A DNA stretch of 32,143 nt from Paulinella micropora (GCA_009731375.1 BJOX01000282.1:237799-269941); one strand, 5' to 3'. Positions 17,348 to 26,863 are shown, numbered from the stretch's first letter. Translations and numbers: made by a program. Notes: a model not told the origin generated them from the sequence alone.

Positions 17348-18988
17348 TTATTTCCAATATTGAAATTCTTCACTATACTCATCTCCTTCTTCATCAACTC
17401 CTGAACCAAAATCAAAATCAAATGTGTCGTCCTTTATGTATTCCCTTATGCTATCTCTGATTGATTGTATATTAATAGAAAACCTGTATTTTCTGTTGTT
17501 TTTACCTCCAGATTGTTTTGGTTTATCAACCCCCACATGTTTGAGTTGAGTATAGAAAGCGCCTTTATGATACGTAATTCCACTATCTGAACACCATGAT
17601 TTATATTTATCACACAGATATTGTGCATCCATCTTAATTTCTCTATTTTCAACTTTTTCAAATTTTGCTTCAATAAATTCAATCATGAATTTAATACCCT
17701 TTGGAAGATTGTGCATTTTTTGTTCGGTCTTGTATTGAGTTTTATACGCGGTCATAACATTAATCTCCTCATACTTTCTTATAGCAAAATATTCAAAGGC
17801 ACATCTCATGAAATCATCATTACTTATTTCGTCAAATATTGGTTTAAAATAATCCTTATCATCAGCATGTGCTCCACTTAATCTATGTAAGGAATATCGT
17901 CTATCACTGCCTTCTATGTATAGTGTGTTTTCGTTGTTAGTATAAAACCAATATCTGGAGAAATGTTTCACTTTGTATTGCTTACTCCCCTTAGGTTCCA
18001 CTATCTCATCTTTTTGGTCTATTTGACTTTTAAGACGATCGCTATTTGTAAAGGCTCCTCCTTTCTCTGGGAGTTCTTCAAACACTTTCAATATTTTATT
18101 GGAATACGCTACGTTAAACTTTTCCATGTAGCGATTAAAATCTTTAATAACTACATGATTTTGTGTTCCAAGAAGTCGCTCCATAAACTTTGACAACAAC
18201 CCTTTACCAGTCCCCTGAACGGAATAGAATAAATGGCCTATACCGCGGTTCTTATTTGGCATTTGAATCATGTCCGCTACGTGGTCTAAGAAGTTATTGT
18301 ATTCCCCTTCGCCTTCAGTAAAGAAGTCTGTTTTCAAATGTTTATACAAATTGCTTTCCTCAAAGTTGTATTTTGTTGAAACACTATCAAATGGTACATT
18401 ATCTAACGGGAAGCCCATAAATAAGTTCAATTTATTTGAATACTTATTCGGCACACCCACTCGTTTTAGATACGGGTAAAACATAAAATCATCATACCGT
18501 TTTACATTCCGTTTAAATATCTGATTATGGACGAAATCATTTCCAAATTGAGTGTATAACCACTGTTTCGCACTTGGTAATTTCTTCGTTTCTTTACATT
18601 CACTGAGTTCTTTTATGTATTCGGGGTTGATTACAAAACATTCATAATCTAATGAAGATTTCATTGTTCCCACATCAACCTGTACATAATATTCGGTCCT
18701 TTCTCCCGTTTCTTCGTCAATATCAAGGTTCAATGTCATTGCGCATTGTCCACCACCTCTAGTCACGATATTTATAGATTTTAACCATTCATTTAATCTT
18801 TCTAGACTTGCTACATTCGGACCACAATCTTTAGCATATACATGATCTATATCGCCAAAGTATTTAAGGCTTGGATATTCAAATGTCGCTACATCCTTCG
18901 GGATTGTTAAGCAATCGTCCATATCTTTTATTTTAAGGACCATATCAACATTTAATGTATCTTTAATGAATTTGGAACGTCCAATCAA
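17348..18988 (-). CDS. Superfamily 3 helicase (D5-like), C-terminal half of TVpol-helicase
   Basis: 546 residues from the first ATG in frame. Residues 250-370 carry the SF3 core: Walker A SVQGTGKGLL at 256-265, Walker B KVFEELPEKG at 301-310, sensor-1 FYTNNENTL at 348-356 and an arginine finger in GSDRRYSLH at 360-368. The N-terminal 200 residues are of unclear fold and contain GGGQCAMTLNLDID. The C-terminal part (KMDAQYLCDKYKSWCSD...) resembles the winged-helix region that follows many SF3 helicases, ending in an acidic tail. It unwinds DNA at the replication fork. The polymerase frame ends two bases upstream at an A9 run (18998-19006), so in related elements this would be one TVpol-SF3 protein. 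Confidence 0.85.
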   Translation of the reverse strand: MIGRSKFIKDTLNVDMVLKIKDMDDCLTIPKDVATFEYPSLKYFGDIDHVYAKDCGPNVASLERLNEWLKSINIVTRGGGQCAMTLNLDIDEETGERTEYYVQVDVGTMKSSLDYECFVINPEYIKELSECKETKKLPSAKQWLYTQFGNDFVHNQIFKRNVKRYDDFMFYPYLKRVGVPNKYSNKLNLFMGFPLDNVPFDSVSTKYNFEESNLYKHLKTDFFTEGEGEYNNFLDHVADMIQMPNKNRGIGHLFYSVQGTGKGLLSKFMERLLGTQNHVVIKDFNRYMEKFNVAYSNKILKVFEELPEKGGAFTNSDRLKSQIDQKDEIVEPKGSKQYKVKHFSRYWFYTNNENTLYIEGSDRRYSLHRLSGAHADDKDYFKPIFDEISNDDFMRCAFEYFAIRKYEEINVMTAYKTQYKTEQKMHNLPKGIKFMIEFIEAKFEKVENREIKMDAQYLCDKYKSWCSDSGITYHKGAFYTQLKHVGVDKPKQSGGKNNRKYRFSINIQSIRDSIREYIKDDTFDFDFGSGVDEEGDEYSEEFQYWK

Positions 18989-18989
18989 A

Positions 18990-19814
18990 TCATATTCTTT
19001 TTTTTTCTAACATTATTCCGTCAAAACATAGCACACAGGTTTCAGGATTTCCAAAATACGAAATCATCGCTTGTAAGATATTATTCTCCATATCGCATAA
19101 TAGAGTGTTCATGAAACTGGCTTGATGGTTGAAATTATCACCCTTAGCTATTCTCTTTTGTTTTATCCGTTCAAAGTCTTCCAAATAAGTATTTGCAAAT
19201 TGAGTGTGTAAAGTTATCATTTCTTGTTTGAAGTTGGTCAGGAATTTTGTCTTTTTCGTTAAAGAGTTATAATCTTTATTGCCACCATTGATAAGTGCCA
19301 GATAAACCTGTTTGGCCTTGTCTCTATCTACGGCTACTTCCTTACCTTCTTCAATTGTTGTAAGTTTCGTTAGTGTATTAATAGCTTTTTCTCTATTTTT
19401 CACATACGACTTCAAATACTTACACTCAAAATTAAGCTTTTGGCATAAATGTTGCAGAATAACGGGGTGCGCATTAACCATATCAATGTCTACATAATAA
19501 TCATGTGCTATGGTGTTCCGTATTTTTCTTGGAATGTTCTGAAGTGATAATGACCCAACGGCGCAAAATCTGCCTTTACCATCATTTTGTCTATAAGTGA
19601 CAACTATCTTGTCATTGAGAGAATTTTGAAGATACTTCTTTAATAGAGTAAAAGGGTCGACTTCATCATATCGTTCCTTCCATACCAATTGTTTTTTGAT
19701 ATCTTCAAAATTATTGACTATATAAGATAGCTTATTTGAATTAAACCGTTCTTCCTTTGTCAAGAATTTCGTGTCCAAGGCATTCTTAACATCGATGTTC
19801 ATATTTTTTTGCAT
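18990..19814 (-). CDS. TVpol-type DNA polymerase domain (N-terminal part of polymerase-helicase)
   Basis: 274 residues, first ATG at 19814 (second at codon 5). TVpol is the transposon-virus polymerase family related to family A polymerases and found fused to SF3 helicases in virophages and PLVs. Motif A is YVDIDMVNAHPVIL at 107-120, motif B lies around RDKAKQVYLALINGG at 164-178, and motif C is CFDGIML at 263-269 with the catalytic Asp. The frame stops five codons later at an A9 run (18998-19006) and the helicase frame takes over at once. A poly-A leader and a TATATATAG box (near 19860) precede the start. It copies viral DNA; together with the helicase it forms the replication module. Confidence 0.8.
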   Translation of the reverse strand: MQKNMNIDVKNALDTKFLTKEERFNSNKLSYIVNNFEDIKKQLVWKERYDEVDPFTLLKKYLQNSLNDKIVVTYRQNDGKGRFCAVGSLSLQNIPRKIRNTIAHDYYVDIDMVNAHPVILQHLCQKLNFECKYLKSYVKNREKAINTLTKLTTIEEGKEVAVDRDKAKQVYLALINGGNKDYNSLTKKTKFLTNFKQEMITLHTQFANTYLEDFERIKQKRIAKGDNFNHQASFMNTLLCDMENNILQAMISYFGNPETCVLCFDGIMLEKKRI

Positions 19815-19935
19815 TTTTTTTTTTTTTGTTGAGTAATAATTCGTGTGCCTTATGGATACTATATATATGTAAATATTTTATCCTTAACATAAAATTAAAA
19901 TCATTAAGAAAAATTAAAAAAAAAATCTTTTTGCT

Positions 19936-20352
19936 TTACATATTTATCAATTTTGGTGTTTTTACTTTCTTAATGAATGTATATTTCTCGCCTTTTGGAT
20001 TAGAATTTGTTATAACACGCAACATTAGTATGTAATATTCTTTTGGTATGACTTGGTTATTCGCACTATCTTTTAACACTGTTAGTTGATATCTGCCATA
20101 TCTATTATTTCTCCACATCGGGTTGTATGTGCCTTTTATATTATCACTTATCTCCTTCGCTATTTTAGTGCTGCATTCGTGGTTTCCGTCTGGGATATGA
20201 AATATATAATTTCCTTTATCATTAATATTTATAAATTTCGCAATAATTACTTTAAACTCTGCTCTCCATTTGCTTGCTTCATAACTTTTATAACTATTTT
20301 CAATTGCTTCTCTTTTTTTAAGTTCTGCTTCTCTTACTCTAACTTTTTCCAT
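19936..20352 (-). CDS. Hypothetical protein with duplicated RVREAELKK start, probably 5'-incomplete
   Basis: 138 residues. The N-terminus RVREAELKKREAIENS is a charged helix, and the C-terminal ~100 residues (AEFKVIIAKFININDKGNYIFHIP, then RNNRYGRYQLTVL and EYYILMLRVI) look like a small alpha/beta domain. Upstream, at about 20353-20450, another frame encodes FLNEWDRLLKLDEYMEE plus a second copy of RVREAELKK, showing a ~57-bp tandem duplication with a one-base frame change between copies. The upstream coding frame also overlaps the end of the gene at 20441, so the two may once have been one protein. No family recognised. It lies 5' of the polymerase gene. Confidence 0.5.
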   Translation of the reverse strand: MEKVRVREAELKKREAIENSYKSYEASKWRAEFKVIIAKFININDKGNYIFHIPDGNHECSTKIAKEISDNIKGTYNPMWRNNRYGRYQLTVLKDSANNQVIPKEYYILMLRVITNSNPKGEKYTFIKKVKTPKLINM

Positions 20353-20440
20353 ATACTCATATAGTCTTTTTTAAGTTCTGCTTCTCTTACTCTCATTTCT
20401 TCCATGTACTCGTCTAGTTTTAATAATCGGTCCCACTCGT

Positions 20441-21148
20441 TTAGAAAACTATTGATTGGTCTATTTTTGCTTTTACAATGTCTTGTAAAAGTTCCAACTT
20501 AATAGTTTCAATTTCTGTCTTTATGTTGTTTATTCTGGTGGTTTTACTATTATTAGTAATGATATGAGTTCTCCCCTCGCCCTCCATTATCTCTAATTCC
20601 TTTTTGACCACTTCACGCGGTGGCTTTTTATCATCACTCCCTCCACATATGATTTTGTCAAGTTCTCTATATCTAAATTCCAAAGCCCTTATATGACCTG
20701 TATGTCTACCTTTTGTTTCCACATCCTCCCCGATCAAGGTCTCATTCCTTTTTTTTAGAAGACCAATCTTAGTTTTAATTTCTGGTAGTTCCATTTTGTA
20801 ATAACATGAATAATGTGCCGATTGTAAACCGTGTACCCCTTCTACGATCACATTTTGACATATCACGCATTGTCGCCTCTCCATATATTCCAACGGTTCT
20901 TCACTTTCGCCATTTCTAACTTTATAGAAATGATTGTAAGAACACGCCGCCCCCACATAGATTATATAATGATTCCAATAGTATGGATAAGCTCTTGTAA
21001 TTGGTTTATTACATAAACATCTGTTTATGTTGTTTAAGTTGTCAAACTTCTCACACATTTCAATGTCTGCTGGTTTCCATAATCCTTTGTCAGGCTGTAT
21101 TTTGGATAATGTTTGTATTATCCGCGCCTCGGCCGTTGTCTTCGCCAT
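20441..21148 (-). CDS. Cys/His-rich hypothetical protein with coiled coil
   Basis: About 235 residues from the ATG at 21148 (MAKTTAEARIIQTL); the frame is open to 21193 but the extension is hydrophobic leader-like translation of the promoter region. Residues ~40-120 have paired Cys/His positions: CLCNKPI, AACSYNHF, RRQCVICQNV and HYSCYYK, compatible with one or two zinc sites. The second half is helical and charged (KTKIGLLKKRNETLIGED, KTEIETIKLELLQDIV). The function may be nucleic-acid binding; this is inference. Its leader shares ATACATAAGACCAA with the next gene upstream, suggesting common control. Confidence 0.55.
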   Translation of the reverse strand: MAKTTAEARIIQTLSKIQPDKGLWKPADIEMCEKFDNLNNINRCLCNKPITRAYPYYWNHYIIYVGAACSYNHFYKVRNGESEEPLEYMERRQCVICQNVIVEGVHGLQSAHYSCYYKMELPEIKTKIGLLKKRNETLIGEDVETKGRHTGHIRALEFRYRELDKIICGGSDDKKPPREVVKKELEIMEGEGRTHIITNNSKTTRINNIKTEIETIKLELLQDIVKAKIDQSIVF

Positions 21149-21362
21149 TGGTCTTATGTATTGTATATATAAGAATATTATTATCTTTAACATGTTTTCT
21201 TTTTGATTTTTTCTTTAATAAAATAGCTTCCCGATTTTCATCATAATATCGTTTGCTCGCATTACTATACACTTGGGGCTTACTCTTCGCATATTTCCTC
21301 GCGGATTTTCTATGGGCTTCCTTTCGCTCTTCTTCAGTGAGATATTTTATTGGCGGTGCCAT
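21090..21362 (-). CDS. Small basic protein, YLTEEER family-like (90 aa)
   Basis: The ATG at 21362 starts MAPPIKYLTEEERKEAHRK, followed by SARKYAKSKP and RYYDENREAILLKKKSKR. Short basic proteins with a Y-L-T-x-E-E-[RK]-x-E-A-x-R start and repeated KYY...N-x-E-x-I-L units are common in algal viruses and PLVs; they resemble the tail repeats of the GIY-YIG protein here and may bind nucleic acid. The last ~25 residues run through the leader and start of the next gene (21148) and look noncoding, so the true end may have been earlier. First gene inside the right TIR. Confidence 0.45.
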   Translation of the reverse strand: MAPPIKYLTEEERKEAHRKSARKYAKSKPQVYSNASKRYYDENREAILLKKKSKRKHVKDNNILIYTIHKTNGEDNGRGADNTNIIQNTA

Positions 21363-21720
21363 TTGGTCTTATGTATTATATTATATTAATTAATTATTTT
21401 AAATCAAAATTGATCACTTTTTTCGGACACTGCTGAAGTCGGTTGGTTATGGCCCTTATATGGTCCTTCATGAAGACCTTCTAATTTTTTCGGACCCCAT
21501 CAAAAAAATAAGTACCTAAATGAGGACCCCGAATAAGCGGATTTCCAATGAAATTCTATTTACTATTTACTTTATTATTTTACTTACTTATTTTTAATGA
21601 ATTTTAAAGAAAATATAAATAAATAAAGATATAATATAAAGAGAATTATTGAATAAAACGACTTATAGCATGTCCTCAAAAAAGTACTCAAAACTTAAAA
21701 TTTTGGACCATATCCAATAA

Positions 21721-21756
21721 GGCCGAGCCCCCCCGAGGGCGGGGGCTGGTCTGGCC
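21721..21756. other. GC-rich hairpin inside the TIR
   Basis: In otherwise AT-rich DNA, AGCCCCC (21726-21732) pairs with GGGGGCT (21741-21747) around an 8-base loop, and outer GGCC blocks pair as well. The same structure is kept in the other TIR (around 27788-27825). The stretch 21382-22097 holds no gene; it is rich in A and T runs and short GAC-rich repeats. The hairpin could be a replication or resolution element, or a terminator. Confidence 0.45.
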
Positions 21757-22097
21757 GACCTTGACTTAAAGCTTTAAGTTTTTTAGGACACCTTTTTTAG
21801 CCTCGTTTATTTATAAAAACTCTTACTATTAATTTCAAAGAACTTGAACCTTATTTCTGATTTAAAAGGACTTTTGCTCAAATTAATAATAAGACTTATT
21901 ATAGATAAAATAACACTCCTGTTAAAAGAAGACCATAAATAAAAAAGTGATAAGATCCAAAAAAAGTTATCTTTTTTTTAGTTTTTTCAAAAAATTTAGA
22001 TTTTTTCAAACTTTTTTGGAAAAATATAAACATTTCAAAAAAAAATAAGCACTTTGAAAAAAAAAGAGGACCCGTTATAAGAGTTATTTCATTATAT

Positions 22098-22451
22098 CTA
22101 GCCTTGCCTCGTTGCAAACCTTACAATATAGTCTCCCAACATAATTCGCATTGCTTTACATTCCTTACAAGAAGATCTATATTTATTATGTTCGCATATC
22201 TGGCTCCCACCACATTCCTTACAATACTGTTTATATTTATTATGTTCGCATATCTGGCTCCCACCACATTCCTTACAACAAGATTTCTGTTTATTATGTT
22301 CGCATCTACGCATATCACGATCACTTTTATTCCTTTCTCTACAAGCTTCACAAGTCTTCAACCTTCGTCCTTTGTTATTAAGAAATTGTGCAGGTAATCT
22401 CCAACATCTACACTTACCACACTTCTCGTGTTCGACTCTCCCAGTTATCAT
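22098..22451 (-). CDS. CEHNK-repeat zinc-binding protein encoded in the TIR (117 aa)
   Basis: The ATG at 22451 starts MITGRVEHEKCGKCRCWR, a Cys knuckle followed by FLNNKGRRLKTCEACRER, then three repeats of about 18 residues: CEHNKQKSCCKECGGSQ, CEHNKYKQYCKECGGSQ and CEHNKYRSSCKECKAM. Each repeat offers C, H, C, C ligands for one zinc ion. This repeat is well known in algal large DNA viruses and PLVs; its function is not established, with nucleic-acid or protein binding likely. Because it lies in the TIR, the complete virus would carry it twice. The copy at 27093 is cut by a stop codon; this one is open. A shorter relative is at 11993. Confidence 0.65.
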   Translation of the reverse strand: MITGRVEHEKCGKCRCWRLPAQFLNNKGRRLKTCEACRERNKSDRDMRRCEHNKQKSCCKECGGSQICEHNKYKQYCKECGGSQICEHNKYRSSCKECKAMRIMLGDYIVRFATRQG

Positions 22452-22633
22452 CTTTTTATATATCTTTTGTAATCCTTTAGTATATAAATCAATAAGATAA
22501 TATCGTTATGGCTGAACCGGTGGCACCAATTTTTGGACAACGGGATCACTTTTGTCATTTTGTCAAAAGCAAAAAGCAAATTGTTCTCCTTTTGTATGTT
22601 TACCTTAATAGTGTGGGCTACCGCCGCGTCCAT
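22448..22633 (-). CDS. Possible small ORF upstream of the CEHNK gene (61 aa), doubtful
   Basis: The ORF starts inside the tandem 25-bp repeat, reads MDAAVAHTIKVNIQKE, and ends with a TGA that overlaps the ATG of the zinc protein (ATGA). It is open in both TIR copies with a single visible residue change (Cys to Trp). Conservation of the whole TIR by copying explains that without coding selection. It may be a leader peptide or noncoding. Confidence 0.22.
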   Translation of the reverse strand: MDAAVAHTIKVNIQKENNLLFAFDKMTKVIPLSKNWCHRFSHNDIILLIYILKDYKRYIKR

Positions 22634-22658
22634 TAGTGTGGGCTACCGCCGTGTCCCC
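22609..22658. repeat. Two tandem 25-bp units near the TIR tip
   Basis: Units at 22609-22633 and 22634-22658 share TAGTGTGGGCTACCGCCG and differ mainly near their ends. They are repeated in the other TIR at about 26886-26935. They are GC-rich compared with the surroundings and lie within 75 bp of the last position shared by both TIRs, so they may belong to the telomere or origin region. Confidence 0.6.
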
Positions 22659-22764
22659 CATTGGTTGTGGTTTGATGATCATTTATGTGTTGCGGACATG
22701 TTTATTCAAGTATTAAAAACAAGCACAGAAAAGACGAAAACACACACAAGAAGACAGAAAACAC

Positions 22765-23310
<546 letters not shown>

Positions 23311-23320
23311 NNNNNNNNNN

Positions 23321-24305
23321 TCTATTTGCTTTTCCTCTTTCGCCTTGCTTCCGCCAACATCCGTTTTGTTGGGGCGCGGGCCGCGCGGCCGCCAGCAGGG
23401 CGCTAAGCGGGCGCTTCCAGGCTGCCCAAGCCTTGAAGGTGTGTCAGGCATCAGAATTTGTTCAGGCATAAGCTTCTGTACCTCCCTATTGCTGTCCTAG
23501 AAATTTACAACCCAGGCCCCAGATTTTGCTGATTTGTGCAAGGTTGGGCATGTGGGATTCCTCTGGTAACCAATAACCACAGGCTTTGCTTGGCGCTTTA
23601 TTTCAAAAAACCAGCGAAGCCTTGTTCTTTTCTCTCTCTCTACCTGTTATCTCATGTATCTTTTGAACATTCTCTGTAGCGGGTGATACTGGTGATTTGA
23701 AAGGAAGTCAGTGCACTGCCAAAGCCGCTGCGCTCCATGATAAGAATACGTCGCTCAATCTATAAACAGGCCGGTCCCTTTTGTCAGATACGTCGCTCAA
23801 GCTGTAAACAGGCCGGTCCCTTTTTGAAGGGTTTTAGCCACAGGTCAGAAATTTTAGCCCACCGGTCAGAAATTTTAGTATGTCAGCTTAAGAGGATATA
23901 ATCGGTGGCCTAAAGCACCTGTTACCTCTTTTTCCCCCTGAAAAAATTATCGAAGAAATTTTGCAACTATCGGCTTCCTCTGCCATGATTGAACAAAACT
24001 TTCACTGGTGAAATTCGAGACAAATTTCTCTTTCTACTTTATATATGCACTGCACATGTGCACTGTGAACCCGTTTATTCTTAAGTCAAAAGTCAAGGTA
24101 TACCTTGATCATGAGTTCAGGTCATACTTGAGTATTTATTGAATTAATTAATATTTTCAAGGTTTACTCTATGCTGGCAAGGTTGGCCCCCAAATTTTAA
24201 TAAGTAAACGACGATTTTCACTATATATATTTCTAGAGGGCCGACCCGGGACGAAAAAAAAACTAATGATTAAAATTCTAAGTTAAAAAAAAAACATTAA
24301 AAACG
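23321..24305. repeat. Left arm of a large foldback palindrome
   Basis: About 985 bp whose reverse complement recurs at 24801-25831. Base composition is less AT-rich than the viral part. It includes two tandem blocks with ATACGTCGCTCAA and ACAGGCCGGTCCCTTTT, and two blocks with GGTCAGAAATTTTAG. Arms differ by scattered substitutions and an extra ~70-bp duplication in the right arm. No gene is seen. The outer end is hidden by the 10-N gap. Best read as a foldback-type transposable element or an inverted duplication of host DNA. Confidence 0.7.
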
Positions 24306-24800
24306 GGCAATAGTCAAGATATACCTTGATATTTCCAGGTATACCTTGGAATATCAAGGTATACCTTGCAGTGGTAAAGGTATACCTTGATATTCCAAGG
24401 TATACCTTGAAATATCAAGGTGACGTACATGGAAAGATAGATTCAAAGTCAAGAAAACCTTGAATTTAGATTCAAGGTATACTTTGAACTTAGTGTCAAG
24501 TAATACCTTGATTTTAAATTCAAAGTATACATTGGATTTAGCGTCAAGGTATACCTTGCAATTGACTTTAAATTCAATGCATACCTTGTATTTAGCGTCA
24601 TGGTATACCTTGATTTAGCCAAGGTATACCTTGACGCTAAATCCAAGGTATACCTTGCTAAATTCAAGCTATACATTGCATTTAAGGTCAAGGTATACCT
24701 TGGCTAAATCCAAGGCATACATTAAATTTAAAGTTAATGTATACCTTGACGCTAAATTCAAGACAAATCTTGAATTTTAGCGTCAAGGTGTATATACCTT
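24306..24800. repeat. Centre of the palindrome: cluster of CAAGGTATACCTTG palindromic units
   Basis: The self-complementary 14-mer CAAGGTATACCTTG and one- or two-base variants (AAGATATACCTTG, CAAGCTATACATTG, AAGGTGTATATACC and others) recur at irregular spacings of 20-40 bp. Counting the inner arms, I find about ten copies of the AAGGTATACCTT core and a similar number of variants. Spacers contain TTTAGCGTC/GACGCTAAA and AATTCAAG-type words. No coding potential beyond artefacts. Confidence 0.8.
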
Positions 24801-25831
24801 GAGTTTTTAATGTTTTTTTTACAACTTAGAATTTTAATCATTAGTTTTTTTTTCGTCCCGAGTCGGCACTCTAGAAATATATATAGTGAAAATCGTCGTT
24901 TACTTATTAAAATATATATAATGAAAAGTATGCCCTGAACTCAAGGTATACCCTGAACTCATGATCAAGGTATACCTTGACTTTTGACTTATTTAATAAA
25001 TACTCAAGTATGCCCTGAACTCAAGGTATACCCTGAACTCATGATCAAGGTATACCTTGACTTTTGACTTAAGAATGAACGGGTTCACAGTGCACATGTG
25101 CAGTGCATATATAAAGTAGAAAGAGAAATTTGTCTCGAATTTCACCAGTGAAAGTTTTGTTCAATCATGGCAGAGGAAGCCGATAGTTGCAAAATTTCTT
25201 CGATAATTTTTTCAGGGGGGAAAAAGAGGTAACAGGTGCTTTAGGCCACCGATTATATCCTCTTAAGCTGACATACTAAAATTTCTGACCGGTGGGCTAA
25301 AATTTCTGACCTGTGGCTAAAACCCTTCAAAAAGGGACCGGCCTGTTTACAGCTTGAGCGACGTATCTGACAAAAGGGAGCGGCCTGTTTATAGATTGAG
25401 CGACGTATTCTTATCATGGAGCGCAGCGGCTTTGGCAGTGCACTGACTTCCTTTCAAATCACCAGTATCACCCGCTACAGAGAATGTTCAAAAGATACAT
25501 GAGATAACAGGTAGAGAGAGAAAAGAACAAGGCTTCGCTGGTTTTTTGAAATAAAGCGCCAAGCAAAGCCTGCGGTTATTGGTTACCAGAGGAATCCCAC
25601 ATGCCCAACCTTGCACAAATCAGCAAAATCTGGGGCCTGGGTTGTAAATTTCTAGGACAGCAATAGGGAGGTACAGAAGCTTATGCCTGAACAAATTCTG
25701 ATGCCTGACACACCTTCAAGGCTTGGGCAGCCTGGAAGCGCCCGCTTAGCGCCCTGCTGGCGGCCGCGCGGCCCGCGCCCCAACAAAACGGATGTTGGCG
25801 GAAGCAAGGCGAAAGAGGAAAAGCAAATAGA
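24801..25831. repeat. Right arm of the large foldback palindrome
   Basis: Reverse complement of 23321-24305 with a few mismatches (for example CCTGCGGTT against CCTGTGGTT) and an extra direct duplication of a ~70-bp block with TATGCCCTGAACTCAAGG (near 24930-24985 and 25010-25070). The arm ends at 25831 only because the partner is cut by a gap, so the palindrome may be longer. Confidence 0.7.
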
Positions 25832-26234
25832 AAGTAAGCAAATGGAGTCAGGCATGGGCAGTAGAACGAGGAAAATGAGCACTCACTGACTGCCTTTGGA
25901 GTTACTCACTCCGTCAGCCTCATCAACTTGACTTGCACTTATTGTACTCTGTGCATCAATGACGCATGGCTGTCTGTATGCAGCCGTTCGTTTGCAAGCG
26001 GCGTGTCGGCCCCTCACCCATGTTTACCGAGGATCGCAAACCATCGCGTTCTGAAAGAGGTACAAGCGTATGCATAGACCTGAATCCTCTCGAACGTGTT
26101 ACGTGTATGATGATGGTTTTTACTTTTCCGTCGTGGCTTTAGGTTCAGAACAAAGCAGTCTCAACACTGTGCCGCACCAACCAGAACAGCCCCCAACTGA
26201 TAGCATGGGTATGGCAACACACACACACACACAC
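25832..26234. other. Unique host-like sequence, no gene seen
   Basis: About 400 bp of balanced composition leading into a (CA)n tract. I see no ORF with convincing coding character and no known element. It is bounded on the right by the long N gap. Confidence 0.5.
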
Positions 26235-26863
26235 NNNNNNNNNNNNNNNNNNNNNNNNNNNNNNNNNNNNNNNNNNNNNNNNNNNNNNNNNNNNNNNNNN
26301 NNNNNNNNNNNNNNNNNNNNNNNNNNNNNNNNNNNNNNNNNNNNNNNNNNNNNNNNNNNNNNNNNNNNNNNNNNNNNNNNNNNNNNNNNNNNNNNNNNNN
26401 NNNNNNNNNNNNNNNNNNNNNNNNNNNNNNNNNNNNNNNNNNNNNNNNNNNNNNNNNNNNNNNNNNNNNNNNNNNNNNNNNNNNNNNNNNNNNNNNNNNN
26501 NNNNNNNNNNNNNNNNNNNNNNNNNNNNNNNNNNNNNNNNNNNNNNNNNNNNNNNNNNNNNNNNNNNNNNNNNNNNNNNNNNNNNNNNNNNNNNNNNNNN
26601 NNNNNNNNNNNNNNNNNNNNNNNNNNNNNNNNNNNNNNNNNNNNNNNNNNNNNNNNNNNNNNNNNNNNNNNNNNNNNNNNNNNNNNNNNNNNNNNNNNNN
26701 NNNNNNNNNNNNNNNNNNNNNNNNNNNNNNNNNNNNNNNNNNNNNNNNNNNNNNNNNNNNNNNNNNNNNNNNNNNNNNNNNNNNNNNNNNNNNNNNNNNN
26801 NNNNNNNNNNNNNNNNNNNNNNNNNNNNNNNNNNNNNNNNNNNNNNNNNNNNNNNNNNNNNNN
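26235..26863. other. Assembly gap of 629 Ns
   Basis: Run of unknown bases. It separates host-like DNA from the TIR of the second viral copy and hides the exact viral terminus. Translations spanning it are meaningless. Confidence 0.99.

Larger units (their letters stand above)
21381..22680 (-). repeat. Viral terminal inverted repeat, right end of copy 1
   Basis: About 1.3 kb that reappears in inverted orientation at 26864-28165 with a few percent of substitutions and homopolymer indels. The inner edge is at 21381, where similarity ends before the promoter of the 21362 gene. The outer edge is at or beyond 22680; on the other copy it disappears into the 629-N gap. It contains a zinc-protein gene, a GC-rich hairpin and a tandem 25-bp repeat. 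Such TIRs mark the ends of linear PLV and Polinton genomes. Confidence 0.8.

Noticed and set aside
10724-19006. Programmed ribosomal frameshifting at the poly-A runs
   Set aside because: The shifts needed go in different directions at different runs and no common slippery-site plus structure arrangement is visible; indel error or decay is simpler.
24449-24691. ORF with repeated RYTLxLxxxYTLNL units that resembles a repeat protein
   Set aside because: It is the translation of the palindromic CAAGGTATACCTTG cluster; there is no independent coding evidence.
23321-25831. CRISPR-like array of short palindromic repeats
   Set aside because: Spacing and repeat sequence are irregular, units are complete palindromes, no cas genes are present and the context is eukaryotic.
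25683-25889. 68-aa ORF in the right palindrome arm, also present in the left arm
   Set aside because: Its duplication follows from the palindrome; composition is Pro/Arg/Gly-rich, as expected of GC-richer noncoding DNA.
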